DNA of 64,000 nt from JAIQGF01 sp051006995 (GCA_051006995.1 JBPCSQ010000011.1:1-64000); one strand, 5' to 3'; positions 32,041 to 41,671 are shown, numbered from the stretch's first letter. Notes: generated by a model from the sequence alone, not told the origin. Program-made: numbers and translations.

Positions 32041-34407
32041 ATGGCTGACGTAAACATTACGGTTGACGGCAAGAAGATCGCGGCGGCGGCGGGCACGCTG
32101 CTGATTGAAGCGTGCAAGAGCGCCGGCATCGAGATTCCGTCGTTTTGTTACTACCCCGGGTTGTCGCTGCAGGGCGCATGCCGCATGTGCCTGGTGAAGA
32201 TCGAGAAGATGCCGAAGCTGCAGACCGCCTGCACGACGTTGATCACCGAGGGCATGACGGTGACCACTGAGAGCGAAGAGGTGCGGCAGGCGCGTAAAGC
32301 GATGCTGGAGTTCGTGCTCCAGAACCACCCGCTGGATTGCCCGGTGTGCGACGCCGGCGGCGAATGCGAACTGCAGGACATGACGTTCAGCTATGGGGCG
32401 GCCGAATCCAAGCTGATTGACATCAAGAACCACCGCGACGAGCAGCAGTGGTCGCCGGTGGTGTATTTCGACCGGCCGCGCTGCATCATGTGCTACCGCT
32501 GCGTGCGCGTGTGCGGCGAAGGCATGGACGTGTGGGCGCTGGGCATCCAGAACCGCGGCTCGGCGCAGGTGATCGCGCCCAACCGGCAGGAGCCCGGGCA
32601 GCTCGATTACCTGTGGTGCGAAGAGTGCGGCATGTGCATTGACATCTGCCCGGTGGGAGCGCTGACCAGCGGCGCGTATCGGTACAAGACCCGGCCGTGG
32701 GAGATGAAGCACGTGGGCACCGTGTGCACACATTGCGGCGATGGCTGCCTGACCACGCTGGGCGTCCGCCGATCGGAAACCGGCATGGAGATCGTGCGCG
32801 GCGACAACCGCGATAAGAGCGGCATCAACGGGGACTTCCTCTGCATGAAGGGGCGGTACGCGTTCGATTTCGCCGATGATCCGCGCCGACTGAAGCAGCC
32901 TATGGTGCGCGAGCACGGGCGGTTGCGTCCGGCATCATGGGAAGAAGCGTTCGATCTGATTGGGCGCAGGTTCAAGGAAATCAAGGAAGCGCACGGCGGA
33001 CAGGCGTTCGGGGTGATCGGCTCCAATCGCACGACGAACGAAGAGAATTACATTTTGCAGAAGTTCGCCAGAACGGTGCTGGGCACGAACAACGTGGATC
33101 ATCACCGTACGGCGGATTTTCCGGGGTTTGTTTCGGCATTGGCCGGGCAGGATCGAACGGCCACCATGCGCGACGTGTTCTTTGCGCCCGCCATCCTGCT
33201 GATCGGCAACAATCCGACTGACGAGCACCCGCTGCTGGCATGGCAGATCCGCACCAACGTGCGGCTGCGGCGCGCGCGCCTGTTCGTGGTGAATTCCTAT
33301 CCCATCAAGCTGAAGCGCCAGGCGGCCTTGTTCGCTCAGATTTCGGAAGACAACGGCGAGAGCGCATTCGTGCGCTTCCTCACGGGCAGCGAGCCTGCTC
33401 CGGAAGGGCTGGCCGTGGGCGACACGACGGCCCAGCACCTGGGGGAATTGCGCGAGAAGCTTCGCGCCGAGCAGCAGCTGGTTGTGGTCTTTGGTGCGGA
33501 ATTGCGCGCCGGCGCGATTGCCGACCTGGTGCGCGCGCTGCCGAACGCAAAATTCGTCTGCCTCGGCGACTATGCCAACTCGCGCGGCGCCGCCGACATG
33601 GGCCTCTATCCCGATCTGCTGCCCGGCTACCTGCCACTCTCCGCCGCATCGCGGCTGAACGAAGAGTGGTTTGCCACGGTGCCGAAAGAGCCGGGACTCA
33701 ACCTGCAGCAAATGTTCGAGGGCGCGGGGAATGGAACCATTCAGGCGCTGTACATCGTGGGATCCAACCCGATCGCGCGTTACAGGCTCGACGCCTTCAT
33801 CTTGTCGAAACCGTTTGTTGTGGTGCAGGACATGTTCCTCACCGAGACGGCCGAGCCCGCCGATGTGGTACTGCCGGCGGCGTGCGCTTACGAAAAAGCG
33901 GGAACGTTCACCAACACTTGCGGCGACCTGCAATTGCTGAAAAAGGCCGGCGACGTGGCGGGAACGAAGAGCGATCTGGAGATGATGGTGCGCATCGCCG
34001 AGCGCATGGGACACGACGTGCGGCGTCTGGTGCCATTCGGCCGCGGCGTGCACATTGACATGGGACAGTCACGCGGGGCGCAGGCCGGTGAGGCCGACCG
34101 TCATGCCGTGTGGCTGGAACGGCAAGGGCTGGAGCCGAAGATGAGTCCCTTCGATCCCATGGCGGTGCTGGATGAAATCCAGCGGCTGGTGCCCGGCTAT
34201 GACGTGTCGCGACTCACATTGGCGGCGGGCAACGACGTGCACACGCGTGTGCCGCAGGTCGCGAATCTGCCAAGTCACCCCGAGTTGGTTCTTCCGTCAC
34301 AAGACACGTTGTTCAGTTCCGGTACATTAGGTCGTTTCAGCAACAGCCTGGATTCCGTCATCGAGAACGAGCGCAAGACGCCGGCGGAAAAAGAGACGCC
34401 AGTTTAG
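32041..34407 (+). CDS. nuoG: NADH-quinone oxidoreductase subunit G (nuo1)
   Basis: 788 residues from the ATG at 32041 (GAGG just upstream; an earlier TTG is not needed). The clusters are a [2Fe-2S] site C36, C47, C50, C64; a His/Cys [4Fe-4S] site H96, C100, C103, C109; ferredoxin-type sites C148-C158 and C193-C203; and an extra C229, C232, C236 set at the start of the molybdopterin-like domain (N7-type). The C-terminal half is the inactive Mo-oxidoreductase fold. It completes the NADH module with NuoE and NuoF. Confidence 0.96.
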   Translation: MADVNITVDGKKIAAAAGTLLIEACKSAGIEIPSFCYYPGLSLQGACRMCLVKIEKMPKLQTACTTLITEGMTVTTESEEVRQARKAMLEFVLQNHPLDCPVCDAGGECELQDMTFSYGAAESKLIDIKNHRDEQQWSPVVYFDRPRCIMCYRCVRVCGEGMDVWALGIQNRGSAQVIAPNRQEPGQLDYLWCEECGMCIDICPVGALTSGAYRYKTRPWEMKHVGTVCTHCGDGCLTTLGVRRSETGMEIVRGDNRDKSGINGDFLCMKGRYAFDFADDPRRLKQPMVREHGRLRPASWEEAFDLIGRRFKEIKEAHGGQAFGVIGSNRTTNEENYILQKFARTVLGTNNVDHHRTADFPGFVSALAGQDRTATMRDVFFAPAILLIGNNPTDEHPLLAWQIRTNVRLRRARLFVVNSYPIKLKRQAALFAQISEDNGESAFVRFLTGSEPAPEGLAVGDTTAQHLGELREKLRAEQQLVVVFGAELRAGAIADLVRALPNAKFVCLGDYANSRGAADMGLYPDLLPGYLPLSAASRLNEEWFATVPKEPGLNLQQMFEGAGNGTIQALYIVGSNPIARYRLDAFILSKPFVVVQDMFLTETAEPADVVLPAACAYEKAGTFTNTCGDLQLLKKAGDVAGTKSDLEMMVRIAERMGHDVRRLVPFGRGVHIDMGQSRGAQAGEADRHAVWLERQGLEPKMSPFDPMAVLDEIQRLVPGYDVSRLTLAAGNDVHTRVPQVANLPSHPELVLPSQDTLFSSGTLGRFSNSLDSVIENERKTPAEKETPV

Positions 34408-34440
34408 AAGCAGTGGCCAGTGGTCGGTGACCAGTAGTCG
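34408..34440. repeat. Word repeat (CAGTGGCCAGTGGTCGGTGACCAGTAG)
   Basis: Degenerate units CAGTGGC/CAGTGGT/CGGTGAC/CAGTAGT between nuoG and nuoH. Confidence 0.5.
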
Positions 34441-34453
34441 CGAGCAAGACGAG

Positions 34454-35500
34454 ATGCCCAGCGGTAACGTCAGCATCGGGATGTTCGTTTTCATCTCCGT
34501 GATCAAGATCCTGATCGCGCTGGGAGTGCTGCTCGGAATCGTGGCGTACACGGTGCTGCTGGAGCGCAAGCTGGTGGGGCGCATCCAGAACCGCTGGGGG
34601 CCCTCGCGCGTGGGGCCGTTCGGGCTGCTGCAACCGCTCGCCGACGGCCTCAAGTTCATCTTCAAGGAAGACCTCACACCTCCTTATGTAAGCAGGGGTT
34701 TATACCTGCTGGCGCCAGTGCTGTCGCTGACCCTGGCGCTGACTTCGATTGCGGTGATTCCGGTGGGCGGCATCATCAGCGTGAGCGGCATTCGGACACC
34801 GCTGCAGATCACCGACATCAACGTTGGATTGCTGGTGATCCTCGGGATCACTTCCATGGGGGTGTACGGAGTGGCGCTGGCGGGGTGGTCGTCGAACAGC
34901 AAGTATTCGCTGCTGGGCTCGCTGCGCGCCAGCGCGCAGATGGTGAGCTACGAGGTGGCGCTCGGGCTTTCCTTGATCGGGGTGCTGATCCTGTCGGGCA
35001 CGTTCAGCTTGCGGGGCATTGTGGAGCGGCAACTGGGCGGCGTGTGGCATTGGAACATTTTTGGCGGCGGTTTCCAGATCGTGGCGTTCTTCATTTATCT
35101 GTGCGCGGCATTCGCGGAGACGAACCGCACGCCGTTCGACCTGCCGGAAGCGGAGACGGAGCTCGTCGCCGGGTATCACACCGAGTACAGCTCGATGAAG
35201 TTCGCCATGTTCTTCATGGCGGAGTACGCCAACATGGTGACGGTGGCGTGCCTGGCGTCGCTGCTGTTCCTGGGCGGATGGGGAGGCCCGGTGTTTGGGC
35301 CGCCGCTGCTGCAGGCCTTGTTGCCGGTGTTCTGGTTCCTGCTGCGAGTGCTGTTTTTCCTGGTCCTGTACATATGGATTCGCGGCACGCTGCCGCGCTT
35401 CCGCTATGACCAGCTGATGGCGTTCAGTTGGAAATTTCTTTTGCCCCTGGCCATCGCCAACATCGTGATCACCAGCCTGATTGTCGGTTTGAAGTCTTAA
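34454..35500 (+). CDS. nuoH: NADH-quinone oxidoreductase subunit H (nuo1)
   Basis: 348 residues with eight spans, normal length. Conserved loops: E-R-K-L-V-G-R-I-Q-N-R-W-G-P, G-L-L-Q-P-L-A-D-G-L-K, A-E-T-N-R-T-P-F-D-L-P-E-A-E, and G-T-L-P-R-F-R-Y-D-Q-L-M near the C-terminus. It forms the membrane side of the quinone cavity. The ATG at 34454 is preferred over an upstream GTG because the bases before it belong to a word repeat. nuoI, which normally follows, is missing; nuoJ starts 4 bases later. Confidence 0.95.
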   Translation: MPSGNVSIGMFVFISVIKILIALGVLLGIVAYTVLLERKLVGRIQNRWGPSRVGPFGLLQPLADGLKFIFKEDLTPPYVSRGLYLLAPVLSLTLALTSIAVIPVGGIISVSGIRTPLQITDINVGLLVILGITSMGVYGVALAGWSSNSKYSLLGSLRASAQMVSYEVALGLSLIGVLILSGTFSLRGIVERQLGGVWHWNIFGGGFQIVAFFIYLCAAFAETNRTPFDLPEAETELVAGYHTEYSSMKFAMFFMAEYANMVTVACLASLLFLGGWGGPVFGPPLLQALLPVFWFLLRVLFFLVLYIWIRGTLPRFRYDQLMAFSWKFLLPLAIANIVITSLIVGLKS

Positions 35501-35504
35501 ACAC

Positions 35505-36050
35505 ATGGTTCATTTCGCACTTTTCGCGCTGTTCGGGGCCATCTGCGTAGCAGGCGCCATCAACCTGCTGGCGCAGAAGCACCCCATCAGCAGCGCGCTG
35601 TCGCTGATCGTGGTGATGGGATCGCTGGCAGCGGAGTACATGCTGCTGGGGGCGGAGTTTGTCGCCGTCATCCAGGTGATCATTTACGCGGGCGCGATCA
35701 TGGTGCTGTTCGTGTTCGTGATCATGCTGCTGAATGCGGGCGCGGAAGAACGCACCAAGGGGAGCCGCGTGGCGCTGGTTCTGGGCGTTCCGGGGCTGGT
35801 GGTGTTCATGGCGGTGATCGCGTGGATTCTGGTGCGACAGGGCTCGGCAGCGGGCGATGTCGCCGTGGGAGCGCTGCCGGGAACGCCGCCGGAAATTGGG
35901 CGACTGTTGTTCCGCGATTTCCTGCTGCCGTTTGAAATCACCTCGGTGCTGATCCTGGTGGCAATCATGGGGGCGGTGGTGCTCGCCAACCCCCTCAAGC
36001 CGAAGGCCGGCTCGCCGGGGGCCCCGGTAGCGCGAAGGGAGCCACGATGA
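35505..36050 (+). CDS. nuoJ: NADH-quinone oxidoreductase subunit J (nuo1)
   Basis: 181 residues, five spans. It has the typical start (F-G-A-I-C-V-A-G-A-I-N-L-L-A-Q-K-H-P-I-S-S-A-L-S-L) and the flexible TM3 segment L-L-G-A-E-F-V-A-V-I-Q-V-I-I-Y-A-G-A-I-M-V-L-F-V-F-V-I-M-L. A membrane-arm subunit next to NuoK. It overlaps nuoK by four bases. Confidence 0.96.
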   Translation: MVHFALFALFGAICVAGAINLLAQKHPISSALSLIVVMGSLAAEYMLLGAEFVAVIQVIIYAGAIMVLFVFVIMLLNAGAEERTKGSRVALVLGVPGLVVFMAVIAWILVRQGSAAGDVAVGALPGTPPEIGRLLFRDFLLPFEITSVLILVAIMGAVVLANPLKPKAGSPGAPVARREPR

Positions 36051-36349
36051 TTCCGCTCTATTACTACCTGCTGCTGAGCGCGATCCTGTTTGGCTGCGGC
36101 GTGATCGGGTTCCTGGTGAAGCGCAACATCATTACGATTTTCATGTGCATCGAGCTGATGCTCAACGGAGTGAACCTGGCGTTCGTGGCCTTTGCCGCGC
36201 ACTGGCACCGGCTGAGCGGGCAGGTGTTCGTGTTCTTCGTCATGGTAGTGGCGGCGGCGGAAGCTGCTGTTGGGCTCGCGATCATCATTGCGGTCTACCG
36301 CACGCGCGAAACGCTGAACGTGGACCGCGTGGATCTACTTAAGTTGTGA
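36047..36349 (+). CDS. nuoK: NADH-quinone oxidoreductase subunit K (nuo1)
   Basis: 100 residues, three spans. The conserved carboxylates are visible in C-I-E-L-M-L-N-G-V-N-L (TM2) and A-A-E-A-A-V-G-L-A-I-I (TM3). Typical size. A repeat-filled gap of about 108 bases follows before nuoL. Confidence 0.96.
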   Translation: MIPLYYYLLLSAILFGCGVIGFLVKRNIITIFMCIELMLNGVNLAFVAFAAHWHRLSGQVFVFFVMVVAAAEAAVGLAIIIAVYRTRETLNVDRVDLLKL

Positions 36350-36457
36350 GTTGTTGGTTGTGAGTTGTGAGTCATCGGGCTCCGCGGATCAAGTTGAGTT
36401 CTGGTTACCGAGCAGAATCTGCTGCTCACAACTCAGAACTCACAACTCAAAACTCAA
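36346..36457. repeat. Word repeat (GTTGTGAGTTGTGAGT / AACTCACAACTCAAAACTCA)
   Basis: Several degenerate copies of a GTTGTGAGT unit at one end and of its complement, ACTCACAACTCAGAACTCAC, at the other fill the nuoK-nuoL gap. The inverted copies could fold into a long stem. The last unit abuts the nuoL ATG. Confidence 0.65.
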
Positions 36458-38677
36458 ATGAACCTCTGGCTCATACCGCTGTTGCCGCTGGCAGGCGCGT
36501 TGCTGAACGGGCTGTTCGGGCGGCGCTTCTCGAAGCGGACCGTGGCCACCATCGGGCTCGCCTTCCCCGGCGCGGCCATGGTGTGGACGTGGATCGCGGC
36601 GGTACGCTTCTTCGCCGCGGGCGGAGCGCCTTTGATCGAGCGCTACGCACCCTGGCTCGCGGCCGGCAATTTCGTCATCAACTACAGCCTCTACCTGGAC
36701 CGGCTGTCGCTGCTGATGGTGCTGGTGGTCACCGGCGTCGGGTTCCTGATCCACGTCTACTCGGTCGGCTACATGGCGGAGGAGGGCGGCTATTACCGCT
36801 TCTTCTCTTATCTGAACCTGTTCATGTTTTTCATGCTGACGCTGGTGCTGGCGAACAACTACCTGCTGATGTTTGTCGGCTGGGAGGGCGTGGGGCTGGC
36901 GTCGTATCTGCTGATCGGGTTCTTCTTTCTGCGCGATTCGGCATCGGCGGCGGGAAAGAAAGCGTTCATCGTCAACCGGATCGGCGATTTCGGTTTTCTG
37001 ATCGCACTGTTCTTGTTGATCAAGAACTTCGGCACGCTGGAGTTTGCGGGAGTATTCCAGCAGGCGTCGGCGATGCCATCGGAAGCCTCTGCCGGTCTGC
37101 TGACCACCATCGGACTCCTGCTGCTGTTGGGGGCGTGCGGCAAGTCGGCGCAGCTACCTCTTTATGTATGGCTGCCGGACGCGATGGAAGGCCCGACGCC
37201 TGTGTCCGCGCTGATCCACGCTGCAACCATGGTCACGGCCGGCGTGTACATGATCGCGCGCTCGCACGCGGTTTTCGACCGCGCTCCGATCGCGCTGACG
37301 GTGGTGGCCATCATCGGATGCGCCACTGCGCTGTTTGCGGCCACCATTGGCACCGTGCAGCACGACATCAAGCGCGTGCTTGCCTACTCCACTATTTCGC
37401 AGCTCGGCTACATGGTGCTGGCCTGCGGCGTGGCCGCTTATTCGGCGGCGATGTTCCACCTGATGACGCACGCCTTTTTCAAGGCGCTACTGTTCCTGGC
37501 CGCCGGTTCGGTCATCCACGCGCTCGGCGGAGAACAGGACATGCGCCGCATGGGCGGACTGCGCCACCACATTCCCGGGACGTTCTGGACGATGACCGTG
37601 GCGACCTTTGCCATCGCCGGGATTTTTCCGCTCTCCGGATTTTTTTCAAAAGACGAGATCCTGTATCGCTCGTGGGCCAGTCCGTTCGGCTCCTGGGGAT
37701 TCTGGGCGGTTGGCGTGTTCTCAGCATTCCTGACCGCGTTCTACATGTTCCGGCTATGGTTCCTGACGTTTTTCGGCGAGCTGCGCTGGGATGCCAAGAA
37801 AGTCGCGCCGGCGGCGCACGCTCCGGATCGCGGCCGCAGCGAAGTGGATGTGAGTGTCCCCGAGCAGTACGTCGCCGAAGTTCTGAAGGAGCTGAAGAGG
37901 CGCGGCGCACGCATTCCCAGCGTCGAACCCCACGGCGACGGCAAGACCATTAAGGCGCTGCTGCCGGTCACGAAGATGATGTACCTGGAAGCCGAGTTGC
38001 GAGGCATGACCGACGACAAGGCTTCCATCACCGTGCATCACCCTGAAGAAGAGCGCCCGGGACAGGAGCGACACGCGCACGAAGGCCACATCCACGAGAG
38101 CCCGCGCGTGATGCTGATTCCGCTCATCATTCTCGCCGTGCTTTCATTCGCGGGCGGGTGGATTGGATGGCCGCAGGTGCTGGGCGGCAGCAATCACTTC
38201 GAGCATTTTCTGGCGCCGGTTTTTGAGGAGCATGCCACCACAGCGGAAGTGGCAGCTACCAATCCCGCCGAAGGCCATGCGCCTTCCGAGATCGCGCTGA
38301 CCCTGGCCGCTACCGGAGCGGCGCTGCTTGGCATTGGGCTGGCGTGGCTGCTCTATTACAAGCGCCGCGAATGGCCGGCGCAATTGCGCGAGCGCTTCCA
38401 CGGCATCTACACCACGCTGGAAAACAAGTATTACGTGGACGAAATCTACGCCTGGCTGTTTGTGAAGCCCATTGTCGAGGGATCTCGCTACGTTTTGTGG
38501 CGGGTGATTGATGCCGGCCTGATTGACGGCACGGTCAACGATTCGGCCGAAGCAGCGCGCCAGGTTTCCGACGGCTTCCGGCACATGCAGTCGGGCAACA
38601 TCCGCTCGTATGCCGGATGGGTGGCGCTGGGCGGCGCCGCGGTGCTGGCCTACATGGTCTGGCTGGGGGTGCGATGA
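36458..38677 (+). CDS. nuoL: NADH-quinone oxidoreductase subunit L (nuo1) with an EF-G C-terminal-like insert
   Basis: 739 residues, an antiporter-like proton-pumping subunit. The core motifs are F-V-G-W-E-G-V-G-L (TM5 Glu), K-S-A-Q-L-P-L-Y-V-W-L-P-D-A-M-E-G-P-T-P-V-S-A-L-I-H (TM7-8) and Q-H-D-I-K-R-V-L-A-Y-S-T-I-S-Q-L-G. Between the C-terminal-half spans, residues about 462-530 form an extra soluble segment. Its pattern (V-D-V-S-V-P-E-Q-Y-V-A-E-V-L, R-I-P-S-V-E-P-H-G, I-K-A-L-L-P-V-T-K-M, L-R-G-M-T-D-D-K-A) matches the C-terminal domain of elongation factor G. The paralogue at 49823-52012 goes straight from L-T-F-W-S-P to the His-rich H-V-H-E-S-P linker without it. nuoM overlaps by four bases. 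Confidence 0.95.
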   Translation: MNLWLIPLLPLAGALLNGLFGRRFSKRTVATIGLAFPGAAMVWTWIAAVRFFAAGGAPLIERYAPWLAAGNFVINYSLYLDRLSLLMVLVVTGVGFLIHVYSVGYMAEEGGYYRFFSYLNLFMFFMLTLVLANNYLLMFVGWEGVGLASYLLIGFFFLRDSASAAGKKAFIVNRIGDFGFLIALFLLIKNFGTLEFAGVFQQASAMPSEASAGLLTTIGLLLLLGACGKSAQLPLYVWLPDAMEGPTPVSALIHAATMVTAGVYMIARSHAVFDRAPIALTVVAIIGCATALFAATIGTVQHDIKRVLAYSTISQLGYMVLACGVAAYSAAMFHLMTHAFFKALLFLAAGSVIHALGGEQDMRRMGGLRHHIPGTFWTMTVATFAIAGIFPLSGFFSKDEILYRSWASPFGSWGFWAVGVFSAFLTAFYMFRLWFLTFFGELRWDAKKVAPAAHAPDRGRSEVDVSVPEQYVAEVLKELKRRGARIPSVEPHGDGKTIKALLPVTKMMYLEAELRGMTDDKASITVHHPEEERPGQERHAHEGHIHESPRVMLIPLIILAVLSFAGGWIGWPQVLGGSNHFEHFLAPVFEEHATTAEVAATNPAEGHAPSEIALTLAATGAALLGIGLAWLLYYKRREWPAQLRERFHGIYTTLENKYYVDEIYAWLFVKPIVEGSRYVLWRVIDAGLIDGTVNDSAEAARQVSDGFRHMQSGNIRSYAGWVALGGAAVLAYMVWLGVR

Positions 38678-40185
38678 GCAGCCTCAACCAATCCATCCTG
38701 ACGCTGGTGACGTTCGTGCCGCTGGCCGCCGCGCTGCTGCTGATTGTGTTCCCGCGCCGCGACCGCGATATCCGCTGGTTTGCCCTGGGCGCTTCCCTGC
38801 TGTCGTTCGTGCTTTCGCTGCACCTGCCGGTGCACTTCGCGCGTAACCACGCTGGTTTCCAATTCGAGCAGGACGTGCCGTGGATTTCGACTCCTAACAT
38901 TCACTACCACCTCGGCATTGACGGCATCTCGATGTGGCTGGTGCTGCTGACCACGTTCCTGACGCCGCTCTGCGTGCTGATCTCGTGGAAGTCGGTGCAC
39001 GACCGGGTGAAGGAATTCTTCATCCTGATGCTGATGCTGGAGACGGCGCTGATCGGAGTGTTCGTCTCGCTGGACCTGTTCCTCTTCTATTTCTTCTGGG
39101 AAGCCAGCCTGATCCCAATGGCGCTGCTGATCGGGGTGTACGGCCACGAGCGGCGCGTGTATGCGGCGGTAAAGTTCTTCCTGTACACGATGATCGCTTC
39201 GGTGTTCATGCTGGCGGCGATCCTGTGGCTGTACGCGAATGCGGGCTCGTTCCAGTATGCCGACATCCAGCGCTGGATCCATGCCACCGAAGCGACCGCC
39301 GCATTCGACGCCGCGCGCTGGCTGTTCCTTGGCTTCTTTATCGCTTTCGCCGTCAAGGTTCCGCTGTTCCCGCTGCACACCTGGCTGCCGGATGCGCACG
39401 TCGAGGCCCCGACCGCAGGCTCCGTGCTGCTGGCCGGCGTACTGCTGAAGATGGGCACGTACGGTCTGCTGCGCTTCAACGTCGGGCTGTTCCCCGAGGA
39501 GGCGCGCACGAATGCGCCCTGGATCGCCGCGCTGGCCATCATCGGCATCATATACGGCGCGCTAGTGGCTATGGTGCAGCCAAACCTGAAAAAGCTGGTG
39601 GCGTATTCCTCGGTCAGCCATCTCGGCTTCGTCGTGCTGGGAATTTTCAGCTTCACACAGGCCGGATTGGTGGGCGCGGTATTCATCATGCTGGCGCACG
39701 GAGTTTCGACGGGCGCGCTGTTCATGCTGGCGGGGATTCTTTTTGAACGCCGCCATACGTACGAGATCAGCGAATTCGGCGGGCTGGCCACGCCGATGCC
39801 GGTGTACGCGACGTTTTTCTCCATCATCACGCTCGCCTCGATCGGGCTGCCGCTGCTCAATGGGTTTGTCGGCGAATTCCTCGTCTTGAGCGGAGCATTC
39901 CAGGCACATCCGCTGTGGGGAATCCTGGCAGCGACGGGCGTGATCTGGAGCGCCTGCTACATGTTGTGGATGTACCAGCGCGTTTTCTTCGGACAGGTAA
40001 AGTCCGATGTGAACCGCACGCTTCCCGACCTGAGCGCGCGCGAGCGGCTGGCGCTGTGGCCGCTAACGGTGGCCGCATTCGTCATGGGTGTCGCGCCGCT
40101 GATCTGGATCAATGCCGTGGATCCCGCGGTGCAAAACGTACTTGGGATCGCAACCCAACTGACCAGCCAGGTGATCGGCAAATGA
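38674..40185 (+). CDS. nuoM: NADH-quinone oxidoreductase subunit M (nuo1)
   Basis: 503 residues, fourteen spans. Motifs: H-L-G-I-D-G-I-S-M-W-L-V-L-L-T, F-F-W-E-A-S-L-I-P-M (TM5 Glu), K-V-P-L-F-P-L-H-T-W-L-P-D-A-H-V-E-A-P-T (TM7-8 Lys) and K-K-L-V-A-Y-S-S-V-S-H-L-G. The start codon overlaps the nuoL stop (ATGA). Confidence 0.97.
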   Translation: MSSLNQSILTLVTFVPLAAALLLIVFPRRDRDIRWFALGASLLSFVLSLHLPVHFARNHAGFQFEQDVPWISTPNIHYHLGIDGISMWLVLLTTFLTPLCVLISWKSVHDRVKEFFILMLMLETALIGVFVSLDLFLFYFFWEASLIPMALLIGVYGHERRVYAAVKFFLYTMIASVFMLAAILWLYANAGSFQYADIQRWIHATEATAAFDAARWLFLGFFIAFAVKVPLFPLHTWLPDAHVEAPTAGSVLLAGVLLKMGTYGLLRFNVGLFPEEARTNAPWIAALAIIGIIYGALVAMVQPNLKKLVAYSSVSHLGFVVLGIFSFTQAGLVGAVFIMLAHGVSTGALFMLAGILFERRHTYEISEFGGLATPMPVYATFFSIITLASIGLPLLNGFVGEFLVLSGAFQAHPLWGILAATGVIWSACYMLWMYQRVFFGQVKSDVNRTLPDLSARERLALWPLTVAAFVMGVAPLIWINAVDPAVQNVLGIATQLTSQVIGK

Positions 40186-41612
40186 CCGGCGCTGACTACA
40201 TCCGCATTTTGCCCGAGTTGGTGCTGACCGCCTTCGGCATGCTGATCATGCTGCTCGATCCGCTCTTGCCCGAGCACGATGACCGCAAGGGACTCGGAGT
40301 CGTCGCGCTGATCGGCTCGGTGCTGGCCATCGCGGCCACGCTGTTCCAGACCGGCTACCAGGGCACGTCCTGGTTCGGCATGGTGCGAGTGGACAGCTTC
40401 AGCATCTTTTTCCACCTGATTGTCGGCTTTGTTGCGACCACGGTGATTCTCGCTTCCTTCGAGTATCTGGCGGTGCAGGGGCTGAGGCTGGGCGAGTATT
40501 ACGGGCTGATCCTGCTGGGCGCGGTCGGCATGATGCTGATGTCGTCGGCGGTCGAGTTGGTGCTCATCTTTATCGCGCTCGAGATTTCTTCGATCTCCAC
40601 CTACATTTTGGCGGGCATTCGGCGGCGGTCGCCGACGAGCGTGGAATCGTCGCTGAAATACTTCCTGCTGGGTTCCTTCGCCACCGCATTTTTCCTGTAC
40701 GGAGTGGCGCTGATGTTCGGCGCCACCGGTTCGACCAGCGTGTACACGATCGCCGGCTCGCTGCGCGCCGGCGCGCCGCCACTGGCGTTTGCCGCCATGG
40801 CTTTGATGTTCGTCGGGCTGGGATTCAAGGTCGCATCCGCGCCGTTCCACGTGTGGACTCCCGACGTATACGAAGGCGCGCCCGCGCCAGTGGTGGCGCT
40901 GATGTCCACGGCGCCGAAGGCAGCCGCCTTTGCGGTAATGCTGCGCATCCTGTTCGCCGCCGCGGCGCCAGGATGGTTCTGGATCGTGTGGTTTTCGGCC
41001 GTGCTGTCCATGACGCTGGGCAACATCGGGGCGCTGGTGCAGACCAACGTCAAGCGCATGCTGGCGTACTCTTCCATCGCGCATGCCGGTTACCTGCTCT
41101 GCGCCTTCGCCGCAGCAAAAGACCTTGGCATCTCGGCGGCGATTTTCTACGCCGCGTCGTACGCGGTGATGAATGCGGGCGCATTCATCGTCATCAGCCA
41201 TCTGGCCACGCACGGCGAGGGACATGTCCTGATTGAGGATTACTCCGGACTGGGCCGCCGCGCACCTGCTCTGGCGGCGGTGCTGACCATCTTTTTGCTG
41301 TCGCTGATTGGGATCCCGATTACCGGTGGGTTCTTCGCCAAGTTCTACGTCTTCAGCGCGGCGTTGAAGTCCGACCTGGTGGGTCTGGTCATCATCGGCG
41401 TGATCAATAGCGCCATCGCGGCGTACTACTACCTGCGCGTGATCGTGGTGATGTACATGCGCGAGCCGAAGGACGATGCGCCCATGATCCCTGTTCCGCC
41501 GGCGCTTGCCGTGGCACTGACCGCGGGGGTGCTCGCCACCATCTACCTCGGTGTGCTGCCGGGGCGCGTGCTGGAGTACGCGCTGCAGGGCGCGCGGGAT
41601 CTGATGCGATAA
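40182..41612 (+). CDS. nuoN: NADH-quinone oxidoreductase subunit N (nuo1)
   Basis: 476 residues, fourteen spans. It has L-I-F-I-A-L-E-I-S-S-I-S-T-Y (TM5 Glu), S-A-P-F-H-V-W-T-P-D-V-Y-E-G-A-P-A-P-V (TM7-8) and K-R-M-L-A-Y-S-S-I-A-H-A-G-Y. Last gene of nuo1; it ends before a hairpin at 41672-41719. Confidence 0.96.
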   Translation: MTGADYIRILPELVLTAFGMLIMLLDPLLPEHDDRKGLGVVALIGSVLAIAATLFQTGYQGTSWFGMVRVDSFSIFFHLIVGFVATTVILASFEYLAVQGLRLGEYYGLILLGAVGMMLMSSAVELVLIFIALEISSISTYILAGIRRRSPTSVESSLKYFLLGSFATAFFLYGVALMFGATGSTSVYTIAGSLRAGAPPLAFAAMALMFVGLGFKVASAPFHVWTPDVYEGAPAPVVALMSTAPKAAAFAVMLRILFAAAAPGWFWIVWFSAVLSMTLGNIGALVQTNVKRMLAYSSIAHAGYLLCAFAAAKDLGISAAIFYAASYAVMNAGAFIVISHLATHGEGHVLIEDYSGLGRRAPALAAVLTIFLLSLIGIPITGGFFAKFYVFSAALKSDLVGLVIIGVINSAIAAYYYLRVIVVMYMREPKDDAPMIPVPPALAVALTAGVLATIYLGVLPGRVLEYALQGARDLMR

Positions 41613-41616
41613 GGAA

Positions 41617-41660
41617 GCCCTTAGCCGTTAGCTGTTAGCTTTTCACCTTTAGCTCATCCC
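41617..41660. repeat. AGCTAAC/TTAGC word repeat
   Basis: Units CTTAGCCGTTAGCTGTTAGC and CTTTAGCTC, the same word family as at 43390-43490 and 49773-49820. Confidence 0.6.
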
Positions 41661-41671
41661 TTCCCGACTTT

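Noticed and set aside
36346..36457. A CRISPR array
   Set aside because: The units are short, degenerate and without unique spacers of constant length; no cas genes are nearby.
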